Shown: positions 1 to 5,395, numbered from the stretch's first letter. The stretch: DNA of 6,276 nt from Dehalococcoidales bacterium (GCA_030615555.1 JAUWZB010000051.1:1-6276), one strand, 5' to 3'. A program made the numbers and translations. Notes: generated from the letters alone by a model not told the origin.

Positions 1-827
1 ACCTTGGTATGGGGCCAGGGGATCTCAATCCCTTCCTCGTCGAAAGCCTTCTTTATTCGCTTCCTTATTTCACCCATCGTTTCCCACTGCCTGATGGGCT
101 TGGTGTCACCCAGAATCTTGATATCGATCCCCGAATCCCCCAGGTTGTCTACCCGGAGCACCTCAGGTATCTTCAAGATCAGCCCCTTCCAGTAGGGCTC
201 CTCGGCCATCTCTGCGCACACGCGATTAATTACTGATATGGCGTGGTCCAGGTCTTCGCCATAAGCCACCGAGATGTTCAGGTTCACCCGGGACCACTCC
301 CTAGTGAAGTTCGAGGCTACCCCGCTCTCCCCGTTGGGGATGAAATGCACTATGCCATCGAGGTCCCTGAGTACGGTTCGCCGCAAGTTTATCTCCTCCA
401 CGATGCCAGCGATGCCGGCCATCCTGACCACATCGCCCACATTGTACTGATTCTCGAGGATGACAAACAGTCCCCCAATAATGTCCCGGATCAGGTACTG
501 GGCGCCGAAGCCAATAGCGATGCCAGCGATGCCGAATCCAGCGAGGAGCGGGGTTATGTTGATCCCCAATTCAGCAAGTATCATAAAAGCGGCCACCGCT
601 ACGATGAGCATCAATCCGGTGAACACAAATACCCGAGAGAGGGTTTTTATCCTCTTCTCCAGCTCCTCCTCGGCCTTTTTCCCCCGTTTCCTTTTTTTTA
701 TAGTAAGGTGTAAAAAATGGGGGACCAGCCTACGCAGCGCAAAGTATAGAGCAGCGCTAATGAGGAGGATGATGAGAATCCGAACGCCGTGAGAAAGCAG
801 CCAATCGATAACAGTGCTCCATTCCAT
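1..827 (-). CDS. mscS: MscS-family small-conductance mechanosensitive channel (3' end cut off by window)
   Basis: Homomeric inner-membrane channel of the MscS family, which opens under membrane tension and releases solutes on hypo-osmotic shock. The frame is open from the ATG at 827-825 to the window edge, giving 275 codons; about 10-20 residues are probably missing. Hydrophobic segments lie at about 14-31, 66-87 and 93-124. The third carries the family pore signature: glycine/alanine-rich GFGIAGIAIGFGAQYLIRD (97-115), then GG-LFVILENQY-VGD at about 118-132. The soluble beta domain follows, with FIPNGE-like and VAYGEDLDHA segments, and the end IEIPWPH resembles the family's usual IPFP C-terminus. 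A lysine/glutamate-rich linker (44-61) joins helices 1 and 2. The start is fixed by AGGAGG at 840-835, seven bases upstream. The first 25 codons lie inside a direct repeat whose other copy follows yifB, showing mscS once sat directly behind yifB. Family assignment is secure; gating and selectivity cannot be read from sequence. Confidence 0.93.
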   Translation of the reverse strand, partial: MEWSTVIDWLLSHGVRILIILLISAALYFALRRLVPHFLHLTIKKRKRGKKAEEELEKRIKTLSRVFVFTGLMLIVAVAAFMILAELGINITPLLAGFGIAGIAIGFGAQYLIRDIIGGLFVILENQYNVGDVVRMAGIAGIVEEINLRRTVLRDLDGIVHFIPNGESGVASNFTREWSRVNLNISVAYGEDLDHAISVINRVCAEMAEEPYWKGLILKIPEVLRVDNLGDSGIDIKILGDTKPIRQWETMGEIRKRIKKAFDEEGIEIPWPHTK

Positions 828-899
828 GACATTTCCTCCTTGGATGGAGATTTATTTATTGTACCAGGCTTCTCGGCCGGTACTGAATCGCCTCGGCGA
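753..899. repeat. Direct repeat, left copy (duplicated yifB-mscS junction)
   Basis: This segment matches 2930-3066 in the same orientation. On the minus strand it contains the last 13 yifB codons and stop, a short spacer, AGGAGG and the first 25 codons of mscS. Differences seen: 759, 807, 808, 810, 828-830, three third-codon positions in the yifB tail (862, 865, 871), and about 10 extra bases in the spacer (roughly 841-858). Identity stops at 753 (end of codon 25 of mscS) and at 899. Here the mscS side is intact and the yifB side is truncated. Confidence 0.93.
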
Positions 900-900
900 T
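856..900 (-). pseudogene. Orphan 3' tail of yifB
   Basis: Read on the minus strand, this piece encodes AEAIQYRPRSLVQ and a TAA stop, identical in protein to the C-terminus of the YifB protein encoded at 3023-4549. Upstream of it, in frame, is unrelated sequence with an early stop, so it cannot be expressed as YifB. It is a leftover of the ancestral junction that stayed attached to mscS when the 2-kb block was inserted. Three codons (Arg, Leu, Val) differ from the intact gene, all synonymously. Confidence 0.88.
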
Positions 901-949
901 ACAACCCAAAATGCGCCAAAATAGAGCCTTTGTTTACGCTTGTAACTCA

Positions 950-1300
950 CTTGGGCGAAGTTAGGCCCTCGCCTCGGTAGCGGGCAACACCTATCCTAGT
1001 ACGTTACTTGGCTCCTGCTGATGCTTTTGCCTTCTCCCTATCTTCTCCATCTTCACCCAGGGTAGGTGGCATTATATCACCTTATGCAAGTTATGCAAGC
1101 TTTGACATTGGAGAAGGAAACCGCGCCACTTTAGTGACCTTACACTCTCACGCCATAGTGTCTTTTACAGGTACATGCCTGTTCAAGAGGGAGTCAACCC
1201 TGGTCAATGGACATTTGGATTCCTAACCGGACAGCACTGTTTGATAGCTTCTGCCCTGTGGCGCCGGTACATTCCGAAGACCTGGTAGCCTCTACCCAGG
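950..1300 (-). ncRNA. Candidate structured RNA (unidentified; perhaps group II intron 5' remnant)
   Basis: Roughly 350 bases without a credible gene hold consecutive hairpins. In minus-strand reading order these are: an eight-pair stem with one bulged base at 1281-1300; a compound stem pairing 1264-1268 plus 1256-1259 with 1226-1234; a five-pair stem 1178-1182/1167-1171; a five-pair stem 1157-1161/1142-1146; a small stem 1134-1138/1125-1129 with loop UAAA; and a five-pair stem 969-973/954-958. The 1125-1138 stem contains a U-G pair only as minus-strand RNA; on the plus strand it would be a C-A mismatch, which favours the minus strand. The overall style recalls ribozyme portions of group II introns, but I see no domain V and no reverse transcriptase, so the family name is a guess. 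The plus-strand 72-codon ORF at 1008-1226 looks non-coding. Confidence 0.35.
1082..1099. repeat. Tandem 9-bp repeat, two copies
   Basis: TTATGCAAG occurs twice in direct succession at 1082-1090 and 1091-1099, inside the structured non-coding stretch. On the minus strand the motif precedes a TATAAT at 1076-1071 and supplies a poor -35-like TTGCAT 16 bases upstream, so a weak promoter is possible but not convincing. Confidence 0.6.
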
Positions 1301-1351
1301 ACTAACTCACCTAGGTAGGCTTCTCTTGGCCGGTGATTCCTGTTATGAGGC

Positions 1352-1873
1352 TTACCGTCTTACTATCGACCAACCCTTTCGCAATATGCGCATCGCTTTA
1401 GCTCTCCCCTTTGCGTCCGATAGTAGTGCTATCGGGGCTGCCACTATCACTATAACCGCTATCCAAAGAATGAACTCTGTCCAGGATGTGCTTCCACCTG
1501 ACCATTCCCCAGTTGCAATAAACTTGGCAATCGCCAGGACGTTGATAACAACTACAATGCCTAGTGCAAATGTAACCATCCTCAGAATCATTACCTTGCG
1601 GAAGAAGCAGGTTAGGAGCATAAGATCTATTGCTAACAGCCACTTCACTGCGCTTGCAAAAGCGAGTGACGAAGTCATAAGCTGGGCTTGTGCAGGGTTG
1701 CTCTCAGTCGCTCCCCAGCTCACAGCAGTGAGGGTTGTGACGGTATCAGCTAGGATAAGCATGATAAACATCGCTATCAGCTTCCAATGTGCTCTTAGGG
1801 TGTTCAGAAAGTCTGCAACCCTTGATTGCCACCATAATGTTATCTTCACTTTAGTTCCTGCTGCTATCTGCAT
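1352..1873 (-). CDS. Four-helix integral membrane protein, DUF5658-like
   Basis: A 173-residue intact ORF in the inserted block. Four hydrophobic segments are visible at about 31-52, 72-92, 97-120 and 130-151. The N-terminus is short and basic, and the C-terminus is arginine/lysine-rich (KGRAKAMRILRKGWSIVRR), probably cytoplasmic. The first helix and following loop carry ADTVTTL (42-48) and GATESNP (54-60). The spacing D-x2-TT ... E-x-NP matches what I recall of DUF5658, small membrane proteins of unknown function; this assignment is from memory and not searched. A GAGAGGG sequence a few bases upstream of the ATG is a modest ribosome binding site. It lies 37 bases downstream of the truncated propeller gene and would share its promoter at 2468-2496. 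The antisense 191-codon frame is its mirror: hydrophobic-codon complement without a start signal. Membrane location is secure; function is unknown. Confidence 0.75.
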   Translation of the reverse strand: MQIAAGTKVKITLWWQSRVADFLNTLRAHWKLIAMFIMLILADTVTTLTAVSWGATESNPAQAQLMTSSLAFASAVKWLLAIDLMLLTCFFRKVMILRMVTFALGIVVVINVLAIAKFIATGEWSGGSTSWTEFILWIAVIVIVAAPIALLSDAKGRAKAMRILRKGWSIVRR

Positions 1874-1910
1874 TTCATCCCTCTCTGCACTAGAAGCCTA
1901 AGCCATAACC

Positions 1911-2186
1911 TCAAAATCCGGTGTAGCCACTGGTGGCTTGAGGTATAGTGTCCTGCCCGAATGACACGGTGTGACTGGCAATGATATATCTCCCGTCCGA
2001 TGTTTGCTGGACTGAGACGCCTTCATCTAGATCTGAGCTACCAAAGGTCTTATCCCATTCCGCTTCGGCGATGCCTCGGGCTAAATCGGGATCGTTCCTT
2101 AATCCGACGCAGACTGCCGCTGCCAGCAGGGCAATGACTGAACTTGTAGTGATTAGCCTTCTGCTCAGCCGTTGATATCGGTTCAT
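1911..2186 (-). pseudogene. Truncated secreted beta-propeller-repeat protein
   Basis: The 91-residue product starts at the ATG at 2186, preceded by GGGAGG seven bases upstream; a longer in-frame start at 2222 lacks such a site. Residues 1-30 form a signal peptide: a basic N-terminus (RYQRLSRR) and a hydrophobic core (VIALLAAAVCVGL). The segment WDKTFGSSDLDEGVSVQQTS followed by DGRYIIASHTVSFG is one repeat unit of the secreted propeller-like proteins whose units read roughly W-x-KTFGGS-x2-D-x-G-x-SVQQT-x-DGGYII. Those proteins normally carry many units over several hundred residues. Here the frame leaves the repeat consensus right after SFG and ends about 14 residues later. The protein is therefore almost certainly a 5' fragment of a larger gene cut by a rearrangement, although its promoter and ribosome binding site survive and a short exported peptide could still be made. 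Confidence 0.7.
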
Positions 2187-2461
2187 AATGATGCCTCCCA
2201 AGCATTCTGTATCGAAGCACAAAACCTAGACTGTACGGAATAACTTAGGCGGTAGCCACAACCAGTAAAGAGATAGTGGTGTAAGGTGCCTTGTCCTAGA
2301 GATAGTCAAGCGACATTCTAATTAGATGCGATGGTGTTACACAGGAGAGGTGCCGTTTCTTGATTGGTTGCACCCAGGTCTGTTACAGAGGTCTGCTTCT
2401 CAGCGGGAGCACAGCGAAAATGGCCATGCTGGTTGCTACGAATTGCGAGCCTATTTCGTGA
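2187..2461 (-). other. Long untranslated leader of the inserted operon
   Basis: This stretch lies between the predicted start of transcription (near 2461) and the ATG at 2186. I find no conserved ORF; a 14-codon frame starting at the ATG in GCATGGCC near 2432 has no clear ribosome binding site. One stem can form between GGTGC at 2351-2355 and GCACC at 2369-2373. No riboswitch class that I know is recognisable, so it is recorded only as an unusually long leader. Confidence 0.4.
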
Positions 2462-2467
2462 AACAAT

Positions 2468-2496
2468 ATTATACACGATTATGACCCATCTGTCAA
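2468..2496 (-). promoter_or_regulatory. Perfect-consensus sigma-70 promoter
   Basis: On the minus strand TTGACA (2496-2491) and TATAAT (2473-2468) are separated by exactly 17 bases. Both hexamers match the consensus fully. Transcription would start near 2461 and run leftward through the propeller fragment, the membrane protein and the structured stretch. I see no strong terminator before mscS. Confidence 0.8.
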
Positions 2497-2506
2497 TGGC
2501 TTCCAG

Positions 2507-2566
2507 TTAGCTCCTCTTTTTTAACTTTTCCAACCAAATTTCCAAACACTCACCGAGGCTGACCAT
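2507..2566 (-). CDS. Possible 19-residue micro-ORF
   Basis: The ATG at 2566 opens MVSLGECLEIWLEKLKKRS followed by TAA. The peptide would be an amphipathic, C-terminally basic helix, resembling the tail of a larger protein. There is no Shine-Dalgarno sequence before the ATG, and the frame is closed by TAG a short distance upstream. It is more likely a chance frame or gene remnant than a gene. The rest of 2497-2737 shows nothing recognisable. Confidence 0.15.
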   Translation of the reverse strand: MVSLGECLEIWLEKLKKRS

Positions 2567-2737
2567 GAACAAAGTCGGTTGAGGTGTTATCAGCTATGCA
2601 TGTGGGCTTTGTAGTGCACTGAACATTTCGCTAGAATGTGTGGAGCATTAGGCGGTGAGCCCTGCAGTAGTGGTAGCCGAACGAGTGTGCGTTCATGAAG
2701 TAGTTACAAGGTTGGAAAGGGAGGTTGTGCTAATCTA

Positions 2738-2776
2738 AAAGAGGCTGGGTATCTCTTATCAACACCCAGCCTCTTT
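2738..2776 (-). terminator. Strong hairpin, probable intrinsic terminator behind yifB
   Basis: A perfect 13-pair stem (2738-2750 with 2764-2776) and a 13-base loop. The arms are AAAGAGGCTGGGT and its complement. Read leftward, the stem ends in CTCTTTTAGATT, a short U-tract; read rightward it ends in CTCTTTGATTT, so it may work both ways. It sits just past the mscS remnant and would end leftward transcripts of yifB before they reach the inserted operon. Confidence 0.75.
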
Positions 2777-2860
2777 GATTTGATAGCGATTGCACCTTAT
2801 GGACTCTTGTTGGATCCTATTAAGGCTATCATCTGCTCAGGTAGTGACGGCAAGCATACT

Positions 2861-3004
2861 TCAGCAGCGAGCCAAACGCATGCTCTGAAGCTTGGGCATT
2901 GCCTTTAGCCGAGAGATACCTGGATAGCAAGCGCTGATGAGGAGGATGATGAGAATCCGAACGCCGTGAGAAAGCAGCCAATCTGTGACAGTGCTCCATT
3001 CCAT
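2861..3004 (-). pseudogene. 5' remnant of mscS behind yifB
   Basis: The ATG at 3004 with AGGAGG at 3017-3012 opens a 47-codon frame. Its first 25 residues, MEWSTVTDWLLSHGVRIL and onward to LISA, equal the intact channel except Thr for Ile at position 7. After the codon for Ala25 (2930) the sequence is unrelated (CYPGISRLKAMPKLQ...) and stops at a TGA at 2863-2861. Only part of the first membrane helix remains, so no channel can form. Translation signals are intact and a short hydrophobic peptide could still be made. The overlapping 64-codon frame from 3023 starts at TAATG over the yifB stop and is a shadow. Confidence 0.85.
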
Positions 3005-3066
3005 AGTATTTCCTCCTGGGCATTATTGCACTAGGCTCCTCGGCCGGTACTGAATCGCCTCGGCGA
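2930..3066. repeat. Direct repeat, right copy (duplicated yifB-mscS junction)
   Basis: Partner of 753-899, same orientation, about ten bases shorter in the spacer between the yifB stop and AGGAGG. Here the yifB side is intact and continuous with the full gene, whereas the mscS side breaks off after codon 25. The compact spacing (stop, 18 bases, ATG, with AGGAGG between) looks like a functional operon junction and is probably close to the ancestral state. Confidence 0.93.
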
Positions 3067-4549
3067 GGTGGCTGGCACTAATGGTGGGGGCATCGGCGAG
3101 GTCGGCAATGGTGCGAGCGAGCTTGAGGATGCGGTGAAAGGCACGGGCAGAAAGCACCAGTTGCTTCATCGCTGCCTTAAGCAGGCTCTGCGTCTCCGGC
3201 TCCACCTGGCAGAACTCCCTTACCTCTACCGGGGTCATCTCCGTATTGCAGGTAAGCCTGGCCCCCTGAAATCGCGCTCGCTGGATGGCGCGCGCCCCCT
3301 CGACCCTGGAGCGAACCCTTTCCGACTCCTCGGCCAGCCGGTCGTCTGCTAGATTCTCATACTCGATGCGGGGAACCTGGACAAATATGTCGATTCGATC
3401 GAGGAGCGGGCCGCTGATCCGTTTCTGGTAGCGAGAGATCATGCTTAGGGAGCAGGTGCATTCCTTAACTGGGTCGCCATAATAGCCGCAAGGGCAGGGA
3501 TTCATCGCTGCGACCATCATGAAGTTTGCCGGGAAGGTGACGCTTCCCTGGGCGCGGCTGATGGTGACTATCTTGTCCTCGATGGGCTGGCGCAGCACCT
3601 CAAGCACGGTGTGCCCAAATTCTGGGAACTCATCGAGAAAAAGGACGCCCCGATGACTGAGGCTGATCTCTCCAGGCCTGGGCCAGCGCCCACCACCGAC
3701 AAGCCCGGCATTGGAGATGGTGTAATGGGGGGCGCGAAAGGGTCGCTGCATGATTAGCGGGGTGTCTGATGGTAAAAGACCGCTCACGCTGTAGACCTTG
3801 GTAACCTCCAGTGCCTCTGCCATGCTCATTTTGGGAAGTATCGAAGGGAGGGAGCGGGCGAGGAGGGTCTTGCCGCTCCCTGGGGGACCGCTCATCAACA
3901 GGTTATGCCCCCCGGCAGCAGCCACCTCCAGCGCTCGCTTCACATGCTCCTGCCCTTTTATATGAGCCAGATCCATCACCGACCAGCTCACCTGGGCTAT
4001 ACTCTCCAGATCGCCATCTGGGTGGTAATCGGTGATGGTCGCCTCGCCGCGAAGGTGCGCTGCCAGCTCAGCTAAGGAGTTAACCGGGGTGACCCTCACC
4101 CCCTGAACTAGGGAGGCTTCCCTGGCATCGGGGGTGGGGACAAAGACGGTGGCCCGCCCCTTCTCCTGGGCCAGCGCTACCATGGGGAGGATGCCATGAG
4201 TGTGGCGCAGGCCGCCATCGAGGGAGAGTTCCCCTAAGAAAAGCGTCTCCGACATATCTGCGGAGAGCTGTTCTGAGCTTAAGAGAATGCCCACAGCGAT
4301 GGGCAGGTCATAGGCGGGACCCTCCTTCCTCAGGTCGGCGGGCGCCAGGTTCACCGTGATTCGCTTCATGGGGAAGGTCAGGCCACTGTTCCTGATGGCG
4401 GCGCGCACCCGCTCCCTGGCCTCCTGCACTGCAGCATCGGGCAGCCCCACAATGGTAAACGCGGGGAGCCCCGCGGAGATGTCCACCTCCACCTCCACGA
4501 TGGCTCCCTCCAGCCCTACCACAGCGCAGCTCAGCACCTTAGCAAGCAT
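3023..4549 (-). CDS. yifB: YifB/ComM-family Mg-chelatase-like AAA+ protein
   Basis: A 508-residue protein of usual family length. Domains in order: an N-terminal ChlI-like domain with a Lon-protease-type fold (about 1-165, with GLPAFTIVGLPDAAVQEARE and KRITVNLAPADLRKEG); an AAA+ Mg-chelatase-like ATPase (about 190-395), with Walker A GPPGSGKT at 221-228 and Walker B GVLFLDEF at 301-308; a cysteine cluster CPCGYYG...CTC at about 352-366; and a C-terminal Mg_chelatase_C domain (about 400-505) ending AFHRILKLARTIADLA...IQYRPR. ComM of this family is known as a hexameric helicase promoting branch migration during natural transformation; despite the name the family is not magnesium chelatase. I chose ATG 4549 because family members begin MLAKV-SCA-VGLEG; a TTG start 15 codons upstream would lie inside a likely -35 box. 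The gene follows the pilin after a terminator, and the duplicated junction lies at its 3' end. Confidence 0.95.
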   Translation of the reverse strand: MLAKVLSCAVVGLEGAIVEVEVDISAGLPAFTIVGLPDAAVQEARERVRAAIRNSGLTFPMKRITVNLAPADLRKEGPAYDLPIAVGILLSSEQLSADMSETLFLGELSLDGGLRHTHGILPMVALAQEKGRATVFVPTPDAREASLVQGVRVTPVNSLAELAAHLRGEATITDYHPDGDLESIAQVSWSVMDLAHIKGQEHVKRALEVAAAGGHNLLMSGPPGSGKTLLARSLPSILPKMSMAEALEVTKVYSVSGLLPSDTPLIMQRPFRAPHYTISNAGLVGGGRWPRPGEISLSHRGVLFLDEFPEFGHTVLEVLRQPIEDKIVTISRAQGSVTFPANFMMVAAMNPCPCGYYGDPVKECTCSLSMISRYQKRISGPLLDRIDIFVQVPRIEYENLADDRLAEESERVRSRVEGARAIQRARFQGARLTCNTEMTPVEVREFCQVEPETQSLLKAAMKQLVLSARAFHRILKLARTIADLADAPTISASHLAEAIQYRPRSLVQ

Positions 4550-4565
4550 TGGAGTCTTGTCACCT

Positions 4566-4594
4566 ATCTTACTATGGAGGTCTGCCTGTGTCAA
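4566..4594 (-). promoter_or_regulatory. Candidate promoter of yifB
   Basis: TTGACA (4594-4589), 17 bases, then TAAGAT (4571-4566) on the minus strand: a full -35 match and four of six in the -10. Transcription would begin near 4559, only about ten bases before the ATG at 4549, giving a very short leader. The Shine-Dalgarno-like AGGTGA at 4565-4560 would then lie mostly or wholly upstream of the transcript start. Either yifB is nearly leaderless or one of these signals is chance. Confidence 0.45.
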
Positions 4595-4660
4595 TTTCTT
4601 ATCGAGTAGTTCTCCGACGGGTCGGAGTTCATGGCGAGGCTAAAACCTCACGCTACTATA

Positions 4661-4691
4661 GGGGGTGTCCCCCAGAAATGTTCTTCTGGGG
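4661..4691. repeat. Two overlapping, mutually exclusive hairpins
   Basis: GGGGG (4661-4665) can pair with CCCCC (4669-4673), while CCCC plus AGAA (4670-4677) can instead pair with TTCTGGGG (4684-4691) around a six-base loop. Both stems are perfect but share the C-run, so only one can form at a time. They lie between the pilin terminator and the yifB promoter, in a gene-free stretch of about 230 bases. This may be a small dispersed repeat. Confidence 0.5.
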
Positions 4692-4716
4692 TGGGTGGGA
4701 AAAGGGATTCTTTAAG

Positions 4717-4746
4717 AAGGGCTCCCCGACATGTCGGGGAGCCCTT
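4717..4746 (-). terminator. Perfect 30-base palindrome, terminator after the pilin gene
   Basis: The 15 bases AAGGGCTCCCCGACA at 4717-4731 are followed at once by their exact reverse complement. Read leftward, the GC-rich stem is followed by CTTCTTAAAG, a U-rich but interrupted tail. It lies 82 bases past the pilin stop codon and ahead of the yifB promoter, so it most likely ends the pilin transcript and can act in both directions. Confidence 0.75.
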
Positions 4747-4827
4747 AGCAAGGTCGCCTCTTGGGTTAACCACGGGCGCTACTTCTATATGAGGCTCTGT
4801 TTAGCCTATTTCACCACTCAACCGCGA

Positions 4828-5322
4828 TCACGGGTAGACATCCTGGTAGCCATCTACGACCTCCGTGCACTCAGTGCCCGCGCATGCTGAGCTTACAGTT
4901 CCGGCAGAGGAGACATTCCATGTATAGTGACCGTTGTTGGTCATGGTGACGTTACAGTTCACGCCGTTTACTGAGAGGGGCACGCTATCCAGCAGCGCAA
5001 ACGCACCATCCAGAGGGGTTACCAGCAAATAGAAGTCGATTACGCCAGGGTCCCCTGGCGTGCCAGTGACTGGAACGGTGTTGTTGCTAGTGGGCCACTC
5101 CAGGTGGTCAGGATCAGTATAGTACTCGAGGACTGCCGTCTTTATGGTTCTCTCCTCCTCATCATAGGCAGTCTCTCCCGCTGTGCCGAACACGCCACCA
5201 ATACTGATGATCACGATGCCGGCAAGAATGGCCAGGATCACCATCACGATCAGCAGCTCGATCAGGGTGAAGCCACGCTTGCCGCCAAGGCGCCTAAACC
5301 CCCACTTCTTTAGCTCTTTCAT
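4828..5322 (-). CDS. Type IV pilin-like protein (class III signal peptide)
   Basis: A 164-residue precursor. The basic leader MKELKKWGFRRLGGKRG is followed by FTLIELLIVMVILAILAGIV, the canonical type IV pilin N-terminus. Prepilin peptidase would cut between Gly17 and Phe18, leaving N-methylated Phe1 and the conserved Glu5 (residue 22 of the precursor). The hydrophobic helix runs to about residue 42, continues as a polar helix (YDEEERTIKTAVLEYYTD) and then a short globular part with Cys123, Cys147 and Cys152, two of which may form the C-terminal disulfide loop. It is similar in size to bacterial major and minor pilins; whether it is a pilus subunit, competence pseudopilin or type II secretion pseudopilin is open. 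AGGAGGTGA at 5337-5329, six bases before the ATG, is an unusually strong Shine-Dalgarno sequence and suggests high expression. The likely processing enzyme is encoded just upstream. Confidence 0.9.
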   Translation of the reverse strand: MKELKKWGFRRLGGKRGFTLIELLIVMVILAILAGIVIISIGGVFGTAGETAYDEEERTIKTAVLEYYTDPDHLEWPTSNNTVPVTGTPGDPGVIDFYLLVTPLDGAFALLDSVPLSVNGVNCNVTMTNNGHYTWNVSSAGTVSSACAGTECTEVVDGYQDVYP

Positions 5323-5395
5323 CTCCGTTCACCTCCTTTCTTTTCTGTTTTCCATATTATATTATCCTTTTGTGGTCAATATTATTGTATTTTCT

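Larger units (their letters stand above)
900..2929. mobile_element. Inserted 2.03-kb block between yifB and mscS
   Basis: The block is delimited by the two copies of the duplicated yifB-mscS junction. Its GC content is visibly lower than that of the flanking genes, and coding density is low: one intact membrane-protein gene, one truncated secreted-protein gene, a structured non-coding stretch, a consensus promoter and a terminator. I see no transposase, integrase or reverse transcriptase and no matching terminal inverted repeats, so it is not a recognisable insertion sequence. The geometry (each flanking gene keeps one intact junction copy) is what single-crossover integration of a circular molecule with a homologous junction fragment would leave. 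Tandem duplication followed by replacement, or a metagenome-assembly join between strains, could also produce it. Confidence 0.65.

Noticed and set aside
243..792. Plus-strand frames of 156 and 110 codons
   Set aside because: They lie wholly antisense to the MscS-family gene, lack ribosome binding sites, and have no domain-like composition.
1071..1096. Promoter TTGCAT-16-TATAAT inside the structured stretch
   Set aside because: The -35 is poor and part of a 9-bp tandem repeat; no gene follows at a sensible distance.
1008..1226. Plus-strand 72-codon frame in the structured stretch
   Set aside because: Low-complexity composition, no ribosome binding site, and stems run through it; structured RNA on the other strand explains the region better.
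1326..1901. Plus-strand 191-codon frame
   Set aside because: Antisense mirror of the four-helix membrane protein; its hydrophobic look comes from complementing hydrophobic codons. The minus-strand frame has a Shine-Dalgarno sequence and motifs.
900..2929. Insertion sequence or integron cassette
   Set aside because: No transposase or integrase, no terminal inverted repeats, and the flanking duplication (~140 bp of coding sequence) is far too long for a target-site duplication.
2829..3023. 64-codon minus frame starting over the yifB stop (TAATG)
   Set aside because: It is out of frame with the mscS remnant and spans the repeat boundary. The AGGAGG at 3017-3012 serves the ATG at 3004 and not this start.
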